From NCBI GenBank assembly GCA_023055505.1, contig JALIRH010000026.1, positions 9,749,591 through 9,813,590 on the forward strand: a stretch of DNA of 64,000 nucleotides, written 5' to 3'. A program made the translations under genes and the position numbers. Of this stretch, positions 12,601 through 24,697 are shown piece by piece. Below the pieces are notes generated by a model. It was not told the DNA's origin. It ran no database searches and was given only the letters and a program-made list of their open reading frames with translations. How positions within the stretch are numbered: the first letter of the stretch is position 1; each line of letters starts with the position of its first letter. Origin of the DNA: Callipepla californica brunnescens (taxonomy: Eukaryota; Chordata; Aves; Galliformes; Odontophoridae).

Positions 12601-14935
12601 ATACCCATAAGCCTATATTTGTAAGTAAAAAGAGATGCAGAAAATATTTAATGTTATTTTCTGTTAAACTGGATGTTCCTCTTGATTGGCAGCTATATTT
12701 TTCTTGCTTGTTATTGTAAGAAATATTATTCTGAGAAGTAATGAGGATTATCATGAGAAAAGCTTGCATGCTGGCAATGCTGCTGCTTGATTTCCTTTGG
12801 ACTGTCTTGCACTTAGCCCATTTGAAGATTTGAGTATGAACAATAGAAATAGTTGTGATAAATTGTCAGCCTCTTCCAGAGATGCAGAAGTTCTGGAGTT
12901 ACTGCCAATTGACAGATGGTTTGTCCTTGCTCATTGCTTGTCTTTTTGACAGCATTTTTCTGCTCTGAGCAAAGTCTCCCTTTGTGTGTAGTCGTACTCT
13001 TTAGAGAAAGAAAATTATATTCTGCTTCGTCCATTTTCTTGTTCACTGATTTGACTAAGTGGAACACCTTCCCCATGAAGCAGAAGATAGATTCATTTTA
13101 GTAGATTAGAAAAGTGTTAGGAAAACTGCTGGAGTTTGACATGTGCACATTTCTAAAGTTACAAAGATGTTAACAATGATATTTTTTATCTGTTGCTGTG
13201 GATTTCTATGACTGTGTGAATGTCACTCCATACTGGACAGCTGTATTCTTTGCTGCGGGAGTTATGCAACTGATGACAGTATTTTCAAACACTCCAGTAT
13301 GAACTTTCTGGCTGAGCAGGGATTGAGTCGGTAGAGAGGAAATCTTTTTAGTTTTTCCCCCGTTTTTTGTAGTTTGTTTCAGAACTGGCCTGCACAAGTG
13401 ATGCTTTGATTCTTACTAATGGAGAATTATGTTTTGTGGCAATAAAAATAAGCTCAGTAGTAGCTGCCTATAAATGAAAAGGTTCTGAATGGCCACAAAA
13501 AAATGTTTTTTGAAGTTGGTGGCTATATTGTCCATCCTCTGTGTACTATCCAGAACTGATCTAGTTGAGTGAGACGGGAATGTGCGACTTACTTTGTCCA
13601 TTAGACTGCAAGGATGCAACTTCATGCAGAGATTCTTCTACTTCTGGATAGTCCTGCACAGTGAAGACCTGCAGTAGAAATACCACCTCAACTGCACAAA
13701 ATGCTTTTGTTGCAAGCATCAGAAAGACAGCCAGCTAGTTTCAAATATTTATTCTCTCAGTAATTGGAATAGCCTGAAAAGCACAACAGCTGATAGAGTT
13801 AATAAGATTCTGCTGCTTCTAGCAGCAATATTTGTCGCAAAAAAAGCAAAATTTATTTGGAAGCATAAAAGCAGTTATGTTGGATTAGACTAAAGATTAC
13901 TTTAGTGTCCCGTCTCCAAAACAGGCTGAAAGGGAATGCTGAAGGAGGAGTAAGAACAGGGTAAGCACATATAAAACTGTGTCCTAAAAGTTTCTCTGCT
14001 ACTAGTTAGGTTTAGGTTTAGAATCCCTGCTGTGTTGAGTATAACTGTGTGTTCAGTAACCCACAGCTGGATTTTTATATTATTTCCCTTAGAGGTAGCG
14101 TGAAAAGAGAATTTGTCCATGTGTGCATGGTTTAATTCTATTTTGGAAAGGGTTAACTCTCTGACATCTGTGTAGGATACACCTGATGTTCAGCTGTCAC
14201 AATGAATGCACACTGTAGTTTTTCTCAGTTTTGTCTTAAGAGGTGAGCTGCAAACAATAGTTACCTGCTTTCTGCCTTGAATGGAAATTTCCAATCTGTC
14301 CCTGGCCTTTCTGGAGTGCACAGCAGGGCTCCTTTTCACAGACAGTAGAACAGGTAGATGAATCTGAAAATAGCATTGTATTCAAGTTCTCGAGGTCCGT
14401 ACCTCCTAAACACTCCATCAAATTCATATCGCTTCTAATATGTGAGATACCATATTTTGCATTACCGCCCTTGTGCCTTTGCAAGTATTATTTTGCATAG
14501 TTGTTATTCTCTGGGACAAAACAAAAGTTCATGACAGCTCACAACATGTGAATTTCAGCCAGAAAAAAAAGGCTGTCACTCAGATAACAGATACGTTTTA
14601 ACTTTTTCAACATATTAGTCATATGAACCTTCTGAACAACTTCATCACATACTTCTACTGAAGCAGCGTTCTATGTAGTTTTTAGTTAAGATCAATTTTA
14701 GCAGAACCAGACACACTTTTTATTGTTTTTGTAGTTGTTTTTAACAGCTGTGTTATTTGTTGTTATACCTTTTAAGGGATGGTGCATTAGCTTTCTAAGA
14801 ATACAAGTCAGCAAGGTCAGTAGAAAGACAAAGGCTTAGTGGATGACTGTTTCATAACTGTAAAGGCATGCCACGTCAAGTAATAACTGTTTTGCTGACA
14901 GATAATTGGGTCTAGGCTATGTTGGTGCTAGCTTT

Positions 14936-14954
14936 AGATTTATTTATTTATTTT
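14936..14954. repeat. TTTA microsatellite
   Basis: Three to four TTTA units (ATTTATTTATTTATTT). Confidence 0.8.
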
Positions 14955-16027
14955 GGATTGATTTCATACAGTCTGGAGCTCGTAAGTGTGTGCATAATAA
15001 CTGCTGATTGAGAGAATCTTCTGACAGTCACATTATGAATGTAATCATAAATTTTTAATATGTGAAGAAAACTTTAGGATCAAGCAACCTCTTCCTTCGA
15101 GTGTCAAAAGTGAAGGGCACATGTAATATTTATTTTCTGTATAACGGAGATTGTGTCTTTGTGTTTACCTTCTACACTGAAAAACTTAAAATGCACAATA
15201 ATTAATAATAATAACAAAATATTAGAAGGCTATTACTGATGATAATAATGTAGTGTCCTGCAGTTCACGCAGACATAGCAAGAAAGGTGTACTGACCAAC
15301 TTCAAAGTCATTTAACCGAATAGTATTGTCCATACTGGGAGAAGAGAGGTGCTCAGAAGTGAGAGAGTGATCCTGATCCTGCTGAAATCGATAGCCCTGA
15401 ATTGCTAATTGAATGCTGGGTCCAGGTTTAGAGAGAAATCCATTCTTTATCAAAAACAACACCTATTCATAATAAAAAGATCTATCAGCCTCTTGAGGGG
15501 CAATGTCCGTTGCATTTTTAAGCAATTATTTTATACTAGAACTATTTTTGAATGGATAGGCTAAGGAAAAGACCAAAAAGCAGCTTATGACAGGATGAAA
15601 GGAAAAGTGAATTCTTAAATCAAGCGCTTTTCATAGCCCATCTAAACTTAGAATATATTAGTTTGAATGTCTCTGAATACGTTACAAGTTCATCTCAGCT
15701 TGACATAAGCTTTTTGAAAATGGCTTTAATATTAAGTAGATTTATGCACATTCATTTTTCAGCTGAAAATTTTCACTTGCAAATAAAAACGAGTATTTTT
15801 CAATTTAAGATTTGCAAATTACAAGTAAATCTGTCATGGGTAGCCTGAGTTGTTTGAGTGACTAGTGAGACCAGTAAGCTTCTTCCAGAATCCAGATGAA
15901 GTTGTCTATGATCTATATTGAATAATAGTGATGACTCTTATGACCACGCTCTGTTGAAAAGTCTTTTTCTAATTGAAATATGATAGCCTGTATGAAGTAG
16001 TCACACAAAACCAAATCTTTCTTCAGG

Positions 16028-16800
16028 AAACTCTATTGAAACTGAAGGTTCAGTTGATTACTATTTTGAGGCAGAAGAAGAGCTGAGGCGTCCTTTGTGG
16101 AACTCAATCATTTTTGTTTCCCTAACATCATCACGAGCCTTGAATCTGAGGATATCCCTCTGACAGATTCTCAGAGCCATCAGGAACCTTGTGAGGTCTT
16201 GTCTGGAGAAGAGTATTCAGTGTACAGCAGCCATCCTCGGTGTTATGTCTTGGATCTAGAGGACTGGAGATTGCCAGGAAAAGAGAAGCTAGTGTAAAAG
16301 GACAGATTCTCACACTTTTTTCTTTTGGAAATTCTGTTTGCTTTCCAGCAGAAGTACATGTAGATTATCTAGTAGAAATGTTTCTGCTTCAGTAGGGTGT
16401 TGATTTGTTTTGTCTTATGGAATATTTAAACAGTATTACTTATTTTATAAATGGTATATACTTTTTGTGCTTGGGTACTTGGAAGTAAAAGGTGCCCTGA
16501 GAACATTAAGATTACCATTCTGTCTGTTGTTAATCTTCCTCTCTTCACAGATGCATTTGTCTTCTAACTTGTTTGATATAAGAGATGTGATTACAAGCAG
16601 TGCTCTACTTCAAGTATCTGGGCAGGACCTGCTGTCAGTCCCCACATCGCTTAGATACTCACTGTCTGTTGTTTCCTTTTGTATGTGCCACTTAGACATT
16701 TCGTGTGGAGAATGTAAGACAGCGTCAAAGGAACATGGCAAAATACACTGTTGTCATCACAGAGAAAGAGCAACAAATCAAAACCCTGAATAAAGCAAGG
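16028..16800 (+). pseudogene. Coding-like, frameshifted stretch of unknown origin
   Basis: I do not recognise a gene here. What is visible is a series of coding-like peptides in different + frames. TCTTTCTTCAG (acceptor-like) ends at 16026 and is followed by a frame reading TEGSVDYYFEAEEELRRP. A second frame, open at 16070-16297, encodes an acidic peptide with SLESEDIPLTDSQSHQEP and EVLSGEEYSVYSSH. A second acceptor-like CTCTTCACAG ends near 16550. At 16700-16800 one frame reads NMAKYTVVITEKEQQIKTLN, of coiled-coil-like composition. No single frame is open throughout. It could be a decayed exon pair, an old retrocopy or chance; birds have few processed pseudogenes because CR1 does not copy ordinary mRNAs efficiently. 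Confidence 0.22.
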
Positions 16801-17204
16801 ACCTTGGTTCTTGCTTCTAAAAATACACTAACAGTGACGGCTTTCCTTTCTCCCAGTTTCCAAATGATACTGTGAGAGTTTCAAACACACTCTGTTAATA
16901 CACTGCTGCTCTTGTTTTTTCATTCCTAGTCTCTCTAGATCAGAATTTCCAATCTTGCCTGTCATTGTAGTAAATAAGCAGTGACCCTGATTCTAATGGT
17001 CTGTGAATTAATAATGAAGGTTATCAGTATGGGGTCTTTTGCTGCTCTTAAGGTTTGTAGCCAGTTTAATTGTTCTCCTTTGGATATGGAACAGTGTAAG
17101 TTGCAGCCATCCTTGGCAACTACTTTTCTGGTGGTTATCGCTAAAAGGCAAACATCCCTGCTGTGCACTAATCTGAGTAATAACAGGCCTGCACCAGTCA
17201 TATA

Positions 17205-17742
17205 CCGGGGCTGCTCCAAAAGTAATACCTTCTGTTTTATTATGTTGTGCCCCCATATCAGAGACAGGTGTTGGTGGTCTGGCAGTAGAGGTTGAACTTT
17301 CCTGCCAGTGTTCCTGTGGCAGATGACACCAGAAAGGCAGTATGACAAAATGGCATCTGACATGAAATTGCATATGAAGCACGGCTGTGACTTTGAATTC
17401 CTCCATGCAGGAAAAAAATTGCACCTCCTGACATTCATTGATGCTTGCTGAACATTTATGGAGAGCAAAGAATGGGCATCAGCGTGGTGAGGCAGTGGGT
17501 GGTGCATTTCAGCAGTAGCAACAGTGACAGTGGGTCACTTCCGCTGGTGCATATTTTTACCAGCATAGCATGCAGGCTCTTGCGTTCATTACTGGTGAAA
17601 ATGCATAGCTAATGGTGGTTACAATGATGATATATGGTGTTCTGTAGCTAAGAATTTGCTCTATAAAACAGCGTTATTTTGCTCTTTGTACTTGTTGTAG
17701 TTTCCATGGAAATAAGCAGGAAGCACTACTTTCAGAGCAACA
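17205..17742 (+). mobile_element. Galluhop-type mariner, internally deleted copy
   Basis: The 5' end reads GGGGCTGCTCCAAAAGTAAT (17207-17226) and the 3' end ACTACTTTCAGAGCAAC, an imperfect inverted repeat; TA dinucleotides at 17203-17204 and 17743-17744 fit the mariner target duplication. The + strand carries remnants of a mariner transposase: an N-terminal DNA-binding part (MKHGCDFEFLHAGKKLHLL region, 17371-17430) and the extreme C-terminal part (KCIANGGYN, near 17605), broken by stops. The catalytic core with its acidic triad is absent, so at 538 bp this is less than half of a full mariner. The element is dead. Long ORFs on the minus strand here are antisense artefacts. Confidence 0.85.
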
Positions 17743-17977
17743 TATGTAACTGAATGTTATAACATTCCATGTTCCAAGACCTGTTTCAACTTTTGTCTTT
17801 GTTTTTTATGTTAATTTTTTTTCTGGGATTAAATGTTGTTTTAGATATTCACTGGTTTTAAATGACGAATTGAGATGCATACCTCGATTATACAATTAAA
17901 ATTGGATTAACCTATTTAAAACTATTGCAGTGTAAGTGTCAATTCAGTTTTATTTATTAAAAATAATAGCCATTATT

Positions 17978-18000
17978 AAAAAAAAAAAAAAAAAAAAAAA
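17978..18000. repeat. Poly-A run, 23 nt
   Basis: Uninterrupted run of 23 A on the + strand, 235 bases after the Galluhop copy. It might be the tail of an old retrocopy, but no target duplication is apparent. Confidence 0.95.
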
Positions 18001-18769
18001 GCAAGTAAGCCTTTCCATAGATTTCTTGGTCTCCCTTCTACCAACAGTTTCCTTCCTAGCTAGTAAAATACATCATTTGTACATTTCTTCTTTGCTGTGA
18101 ATCAAATATGGCTTTCCATGAGAGTAGTTAATTCAGGAAGGGAAATGATAATAATAATAATGTTGAGTGAAAGAAGAATTTAGGCACTAAAATTTCAGTG
18201 CACTACAAAGGTATTGTCCCAAATAATTATTAGCGAGGAAATGAGGGGGGTGGTGGGAGAAAGATTAGAGGCCTTCTCTAGGGAGAAGTCAAATAGCCAG
18301 GGGCAGACACTGTCCATCATCCCAGTAACAGCCCTCTTTCTCAGGAGAAGCATTTATTCCCCACTCTGCATTTCCTTGAGTCTCAAGGTCCTTGGCTCTT
18401 TTTGCTTTTATTTATTTGTATATTTATTTTTATTCATGGGTTTCCATGTAGTAGGCATCCACTAGAAAGGCAGGAGTGCAGAAATCTGATATGAGTTACT
18501 TTTTATTCATTTTTGGCATCCCTCTCTGTTGCTCCGTCTCACCACACAGTATTAAGGCAAAAATGATTTCATTTTCTCCTCAGTCAACTGAAACATATTC
18601 TATTCAGCGATGCCAGCAGTGAAATGTATTTTCCAACTTTAATTAGCAAGTCAAACAATACCACAAATGCTTCCACAAAATTTTGCTAAAGGTTCTCTAT
18701 CTTCAGTTGAATAACAAAGATCCTAAAGAGCATGTGCTTCAATTTTTGTCGTTTGCAAGAGCATCTAAG

Positions 18770-18794
18770 TTTTTTTTTGTTTGTTTGTTTGTTT
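18770..18794. repeat. T run and TTTG microsatellite
   Basis: Nine T followed by four TTTG-type units, 53 bases upstream of the 54-nt GRID2 exon, so it may extend the pyrimidine-rich environment of that acceptor. Confidence 0.9.
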
Positions 18795-18847
18795 CATCTG
18801 GTTTTCATGAGCAAGCTGACTGATAGCTGGTTTGTTCTCTGTTTCAG

Positions 18848-18901
18848 GTCGTGGAGACTAATTTGGTTGCTTTTGACTGTCACTGGATCATTATAAATGA
18901 G
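18848..18901 (+). CDS. GRID2: GRID2 internal exon, 54 nt (amino-terminal domain)
   Basis: This short exon encodes 18 residues, VVETNLVAFDCHWIIINE, which I recognise as part of the amino-terminal (LIVBP-like) domain of the delta-2 glutamate receptor, about residues 246-263 in mammalian numbering. It follows a pyrimidine-rich tract ending in CAG at 18845-18847 and is followed by the donor GTAACT from 18902. It is an exact multiple of three with phase-0 ends and joins in frame to the exon at 26527. GRID2 is a postsynaptic receptor of cerebellar Purkinje cells; its amino-terminal domain binds cerebellin-1, which bridges to presynaptic neurexin. Skipping this exon would keep the reading frame but remove 18 residues of the domain. 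Reading past the donor reaches a stop after eight codons. The preceding coding exon is not in the window. Identification is by peptide recognition together with the splice sites. Confidence 0.93.
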
Positions 18902-20063
18902 GTAACTGTCAAGTGCACACTGTTGTGAACCATAAATCCCATTTTCAGTCTTACAGACAAATACTCATGCTGATCTTGCCTTTGCAGCAGGAAGCAGTAG
19001 CTACAGCAAAGTTTAGGCATGCTGAGAGGGTGAACATTTAATAGAAAGAGAATGCCAGGACTTTTGGTTTTGCCATTTTGTTTTGCCCATTTTAAATGGA
19101 AGTAGGTAAATGAGTAAATGAAAAATAAAGTGAACAAAGAAAACTTTCCTACTGAGTACTTGGGCTGACCATTATAGAGGATGTACTTAAGGTCATTTCT
19201 CATACATAATGGATCTTTCCCACTGGAGTGCTTTTGATTCATTCATATTTTAATTACTTTGCTTATTTAAAAAATAAATTAGTAATCCCATCTTTCCCTT
19301 TCCTATAAGAATTCATCCCGAATTTAGTTATGGTTGGTACCCAAAACCACTGATATCAGCAGGAGGCTTTTTGGTGGATTTCTGAACAAGGTCATATATC
19401 AATGTTCCTGAAGGAAACTAAAAGAAAAACTGAGATCCTATTTTTAAAATGTGAAATAGGTTGTTTCATGAATGCATCTAAAATATGGCAAGTCAATGTG
19501 AATTAGCTTTCCACATAAAAACTTTGAAAAGCGCAGTTATTTTAGATTTGAAGGCATTCACTTTTCCTTTTGTTTTCTGAAAAGCAATTTAGATCCAGAA
19601 TTGCTGAATTTGTTGAGTAGATAACTCTCCCCAGAGTGTTAATTGTACATCTCCTACATATTCTTAACACAAAAGATATCTTGGAGCAATTGTGTATGGA
19701 CTCTAGGTCTTCTCTGTATTTACTGTGCTCTTCTGTTTTCAGACCTTGTTACTAGTTGTGTTAATTCAACGCATTTTTTTCAAGGTTATATTAAGTTTTA
19801 ACATTTTACAGTGTGAGCATACTTCATCCTACTCCCTCAAAGCAGTGAACTTTAAGTCAACATTTTGTGGATAAAACTATGCCTCATTAAGTGCTGTGAA
19901 GACAACTGAGGTTCGGTAGAAATTACTGCTTTGGGCCCTGTGTTTCTCCTGGCCAGTGGTTTTCTTTGTTCTTCAGCACTGAATGGTGTAGGTCTCGCTG
20001 GCTGAGAAGCTGTCTCTAAGCTACAGAAAGTCACATGAACTGCACGTTCATTTTCTGGTTTTG

Positions 20064-20094
20064 GTTGTTTTGTTTTGTTTTGTTTTGTTTTTTT
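20064..20094. repeat. TTTTG microsatellite
   Basis: Four consecutive TTTTG units flanked by T-rich sequence. Confidence 0.92.
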
Positions 20095-20787
20095 CTGTTA
20101 GATTAAGCTAGAAATTATTTGTAGCCAGTGGAACATTGAAGTGGAGTTGATGTGTACACTTCTGTAAGAGTTGTTACTTAAAAAAAAAAAAAGCACAGAA
20201 TCTAGATCAGTAGAAGACAGTTGTATGCATCTGTTTCAATAAAGTTCACATACAGACTCAGAGTAGGTACTTTCTGGTTTTTTTATGTCCATTCCTCCAC
20301 TCTCAAAAGCAAAAAGAAAACCGAGAACCATTCCTCTGTACATACTTTCTGTATTTTCTGTATTACTCTCCCTATGGAAGAAATTTTGCTTTTTGAGCCC
20401 TGTTGTCTGCACATAGGAGTGGATTAAACAGCACAGCAATAGAAGTGGTTACCTCTTTAACCCGTCTTCTCAGCTCCAAAACCATTCATTTCTGCAGCTA
20501 GTAGAGCTATACGATGTATGCAGAGGCACATGCACCACCCCTTCTTTGCTTTATACTCTTGTATGTGAAATGGATGAAAGCTGAAATTAAGTTCATTCTC
20601 ACTAGCTGTGCTAAGAACCGTAGTCATTAAAATCTTCACTATATCCTGTTCAGTCATTCCTGATTTCAGTTTTGAGTAATGATGACATGTGTAAGGCCAT
20701 GCAGTTCTCTTCAGCCATCTCAGCTTAATCTTCTGGACATAAATTCATATCCCCGCTGAAGCAATTTATTGTCAAGTTTGTTCTGCT

Positions 20788-20858
20788 GTTGCGTGTAGGA
20801 GTGGGACTCAATGATCCTTGTGGATCCCTTCCAACCGAGGATATACTGTGGTTTCAAA
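20788..20858 (+). mobile_element. CR1 LINE, short 3' end fragment
   Basis: The segment reads GGGACTCAATGATCCTTGTG followed by GATCCCTTCCAACCGAGGAT and a decayed tail, which is the standard last 60-70 bases of several CR1 subfamilies. It is a heavily 5'-truncated insertion in sense orientation, typical of CR1. Confidence 0.8.
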
Positions 20859-22984
20859 ATGTTCAGTATTTTGTGGATGTAAAGATCAGATTAGTATTAA
20901 ATAAGGTTTTTAGGTACTGATACAAAAGAAAATATATGTTGTCCTATCCTTCTTTTAGTTCATAATACTATTTTCAAATTAAATAGAAATATTAATATTT
21001 TCTGACTGATAAATGTGGCATAATATTATTTATTTATTGCAACATTTTACAAGTTCAGTATTAAGATCGTAACACCACCGCTTCTGCAAAAGTGGAGTAA
21101 TATCCAGGACCTTTGGTACATAAAATTGCCATCTTCACATCCAAAGCCAATCCGTTTGATATGGTTATCCATTAACTGTTGATGACTTCCATATGTCTGT
21201 GATCTGAGAGCTCTGCCTGTTTTCCTGCAACTGACTATGCTGCTCTTCCATAATGAATTTAGATATTCATGCTTGTGTTCTTGTATTAGCCAGATCTCTG
21301 TCAGGTATATAACTGTGACAGTGCTTCTCTTGCTCCCTGTGAGAAAATTTAAGATGTTTTAAAACTGAGTGTAAACACACTGTTTGTCAAAATCTGTTTG
21401 TGACAAATAATTCCTTGCAATAGGACACCACAATGAGCCATCTTTCTTTCCTTCACTGTGCTAAGGGATTACAAGGTGATTTCTGACTACAATAATGTAG
21501 AAGGAAGTACCACCTTCAGTTTTGTGACTGTGAATCTGCCTGAGTTTTTGTGTCAACATCTGTTATTTTAATTGCTTGCTTTAAATGCAATAATGCCTAC
21601 AAAGAGTTGCTTAATTTTTATTGTCCCATTAGCTGCTATTTTAGGTAATACAGAAAAATTGCTTGAAGACTGTGTATCAAAATGGAAATGCAAGTGTGGG
21701 AGGAGGAAGGTTGTTCCTATAAAATGAAATAATTTGTAATACATCTTGCAGGTCCTTTGCAAATAACACAAATCTCTTCTGCCTGATCAGTGCATTCTGT
21801 TGAAGAAGCACGCTCCCAATAAGTGTTTCTCTTTCTTTAGGGCTTTAAAGCAGATGGTGCAATTCTGTATTTAAAATTTGTGAGAGTCATAGATTTGAAT
21901 GTTGTCATGATCAAATATGCCTTAAAAAATAGAGGAGAATGGATTTTGCACTCCCCCTGTCTTTCCCTCTGCTTTCATTATTTTCTTCTGCATAGTAGTT
22001 AAGTGTAACCTTAAAAAATCCCAGGGTAGTAAAGTAACATTTCTTCACAACTTTTAAATCACTAGTGCACAGTAAGACAGATTTTATTTAGTGGACCAGT
22101 AAAAAGGACACTTGAAGCACTATTACTTTTTTCTCTTTTTACATTAATGTTTCCTTTTAAAATTAAATTCAATTTTTCTGTCTTAAGCATTTTGCTTTGT
22201 TAAAGCATCCAGGGACATCTTATTATGCTCAAAGCTGCCACCAGTTTTCCATTACTATTTTCTCAAGAAGAGTCTTAAACGCTTTACACTGTTTACAGTA
22301 ACCATACAGAAGGTAGAAATACTGAAACCTCTAAAAAGTATTGGTAGGTTTCCATTTGCAATAATATGCACAACTGTGACTAACAGAGTTAAAATAAAAG
22401 TGGAATAAGTGCGCAGAAAAGCTCGTTTTTTGTGAGAATAGCCTGCCAATTTTGGCTTGCTTAGCCTAGGAAAACAAAGGCTGAAAGGGTATATGCTCTC
22501 TATTTATATAACGTGTGAATAAATGTATCTTTTTCAAGGGCTAGAGAGGACAAGTTTGCCACTCAAGTAAATTAGTTCAAAATGCCCATGAATCAAGTGT
22601 AAGAAAAATTAGAAGATTTGGAATTAGCAGAAGCATCAGAGTCTGAAAGAACTCATTAGAGGTGAAGCAATGGATAGTTTATGGGAAAAGATTTAATGAT
22701 AACTTTGCCTGTAACAACACAGTAGAGATCTGGCAAAACCCACAGGATTCCATTAAGAACCTGCTTTCAGATGGATTTTTTTCACTTGGAGAAGGCTTCT
22801 CCTTGCAACTGATGCATTCAGCTTGTCCTATTGTGTTTTGGCCCACAAAGAGGAGTATAAAGCATGACTACATTTTAGGCTTGAGCAGTTTAAAATATTT
22901 GACTAGATCAGGTCCCCAGATCATAGTTAAATTCCATGAGATCACATTATTCTACATTTGAATGCATATAATTGACTAACGGTA

Positions 22985-23022
22985 GTGTTAGAGGTTCGTT
23001 TCAGCCCTTATATTTTCCAGTG
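22985..23022 (+). mobile_element. Possible CR1 LINE 3' end fragment
   Basis: TTAGAGGTTCGTTTCAGCCC at 22988-23007 closely resembles TAGAGGTCTGTTTCAGCCCC near the end of the CR1 copy at 40320-41616, followed in both by a T-rich tail. The match is short and the usual octamer terminus is not preserved, so this could be chance. Confidence 0.42.
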
Positions 23023-24655
23023 GTGGCAGGAGGTCAAGCATTAAATGCTACCCTTTTTGATACATCCTCCTTATCATGATGATGGGTCTTTTGTTCAGAC
23101 AGCTTAGAGCCAATTGATAAGGGTACTCTGCATGTGGGACTGGTTAGCTCTTGGTTTCTTTTTTTTTTTCCTTTGTGAAAGCTGAAACCAGATATGATAC
23201 TTCCTCTTACCTTTTTTCTCCATCTTCTCACCTCCCTGCTTTTTTCATCATCTGCTTCACTTCGGAAAGTGTTGAGGAATACAGAAAGGGTATAGCACAC
23301 ATGCGACTGTGCTCATCTGTACTCCTGCCAAGCAGGAGTAGTGGTGATTCAGAGGCCTCAAGGGATAGTGGCCACCTTATCCTGCTGTGACCCCTCCCTA
23401 AACTTGCTTCAGCCAGCCTGCAGAGGAATAAATAATCTCTCCTCTTGAGTCTCACAAAGGACGTGTTTAGAACCTTTTCTTAGAAGTAATTTCTGGAAAA
23501 TAACGCATGTTGAATATATGAAAATATCTGGAAATATCTTGAGTGAAAGATGCCTCCACAATAAGTGTTGTTTTTGTTTTTTTTTTGTCTTTATTTAGTC
23601 TTACTACAGGATAAATTATTTCCCTCCATGTCTCTCAGCTACTCCGTGATAAACAGTAATTCTGTATCTAAGTTGCACATCCCAAAATAGAGATCAAGCT
23701 GAACGGCATTGTATACTGTGTGACCAATATATTGTCCTGCTTCTGAGTAGATTATTTACCTTGATACGTTGAGATGATCCTCTCACTTTCATTTTTCCAC
23801 CTGAACAGATCTATACATTTAAAATTGCAGTCCTTTCCTTACTTACTTGCATAATAGAACGAAATGGACATTTAAGTTCTATTTATGTTCTGTTTGGAAA
23901 AGGGGCAGCATGTCCTTATTCCAAGTTCAGACCTTCAGAGAAAGATTTGGAACTGCATCTTGAGCTTCAGATTTTTCTAGAAAGCCCACAGAATCAAGAC
24001 TAAATTTATACAGGTGTCAACTCAGTTCAACTTGGCCAACTTTGTAATTCTTTTTGACATTTTGTGCTTGTATAACAGATCATCTGCCATCCTTCTATCA
24101 TTACACTGTATCCTCCTTTGAAGTGCAAATGAAAATTGTTTCCTCTCATACAATAGTTACTTTATATAGTTTTCTCAAGTCAGATCCAAAATTCAAGAAT
24201 GAGAGATTATACTGGAGAGTCATTATATAAAACCTCATCACCCAACATGTGCCAAATATTAAGAAATTGCAAAGAAACACATAGCACATGACAGAAGTTG
24301 AGTCTGGGTTTATATGATATTGCTTTCTAGTTCTCCTAAAATCTGAACTTGTGATAAAAGCAGTAGAATGCATAGCATTTAAAATGATTGTTATTGTTCT
24401 ATTGACACTTACATTTCCTTAGCACCACAAGAGAATGTCTTTGCTGTGTTGGTTATCTTACTAGTTTCAAGGTGCTGTATTAAAACATAATAACCTAAAG
24501 TTTAAAGTGTGAGCTTTCTAATTAAAAAGGCTAAAAATGCTGATCACGTAAAAAAAGAAAAACAGTTTTAAGAGAGAAAAGAGGAACTCTTAACCACGTA
24601 AAAGTCAAAATCTCTTTTAAACTAATGTTTAGCACTGTAGATTGCTATTCAGCAA

Positions 24656-24657
<2 letters not shown>

Positions 24658-24694
<37 letters not shown>
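24658..24694. repeat. Poly-T run, 37 nt
   Basis: Uninterrupted run of 37 T, the longest homopolymer in the window. No neighbouring transposon explains it. Confidence 0.97.

Positions 24695-24697
<3 letters not shown>

Larger units (their letters stand above)
1..18847 (+). other. GRID2: 3' part of a large GRID2 intron
   Basis: No upstream coding exon of GRID2 could be recognised here; in particular nothing resembles the expected preceding segment ending in SFITE. The stretch is AT-rich, with stops in all frames apart from short chance ORFs. It contains one CR1 LINE fragment (7200-7622), one Galluhop-type mariner (17205-17742), several long T or A runs, an (AT)10 array, two short imperfect tandem duplications, and an unexplained coding-like stretch at 16028-16800. 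These are listed separately. The remainder looks like ordinary unique intronic DNA. Confidence 0.85.

Noticed and set aside
16962..17507. The longest ORFs in the window (181 and 138 codons, minus strand)
   Set aside because: Most of both lies antisense within the Galluhop copy; the sense strand there shows the transposase remnants.
1..18847. The preceding GRID2 exon (segment ending SFITE)
   Set aside because: No matching peptide with splice sites was found in any + frame.
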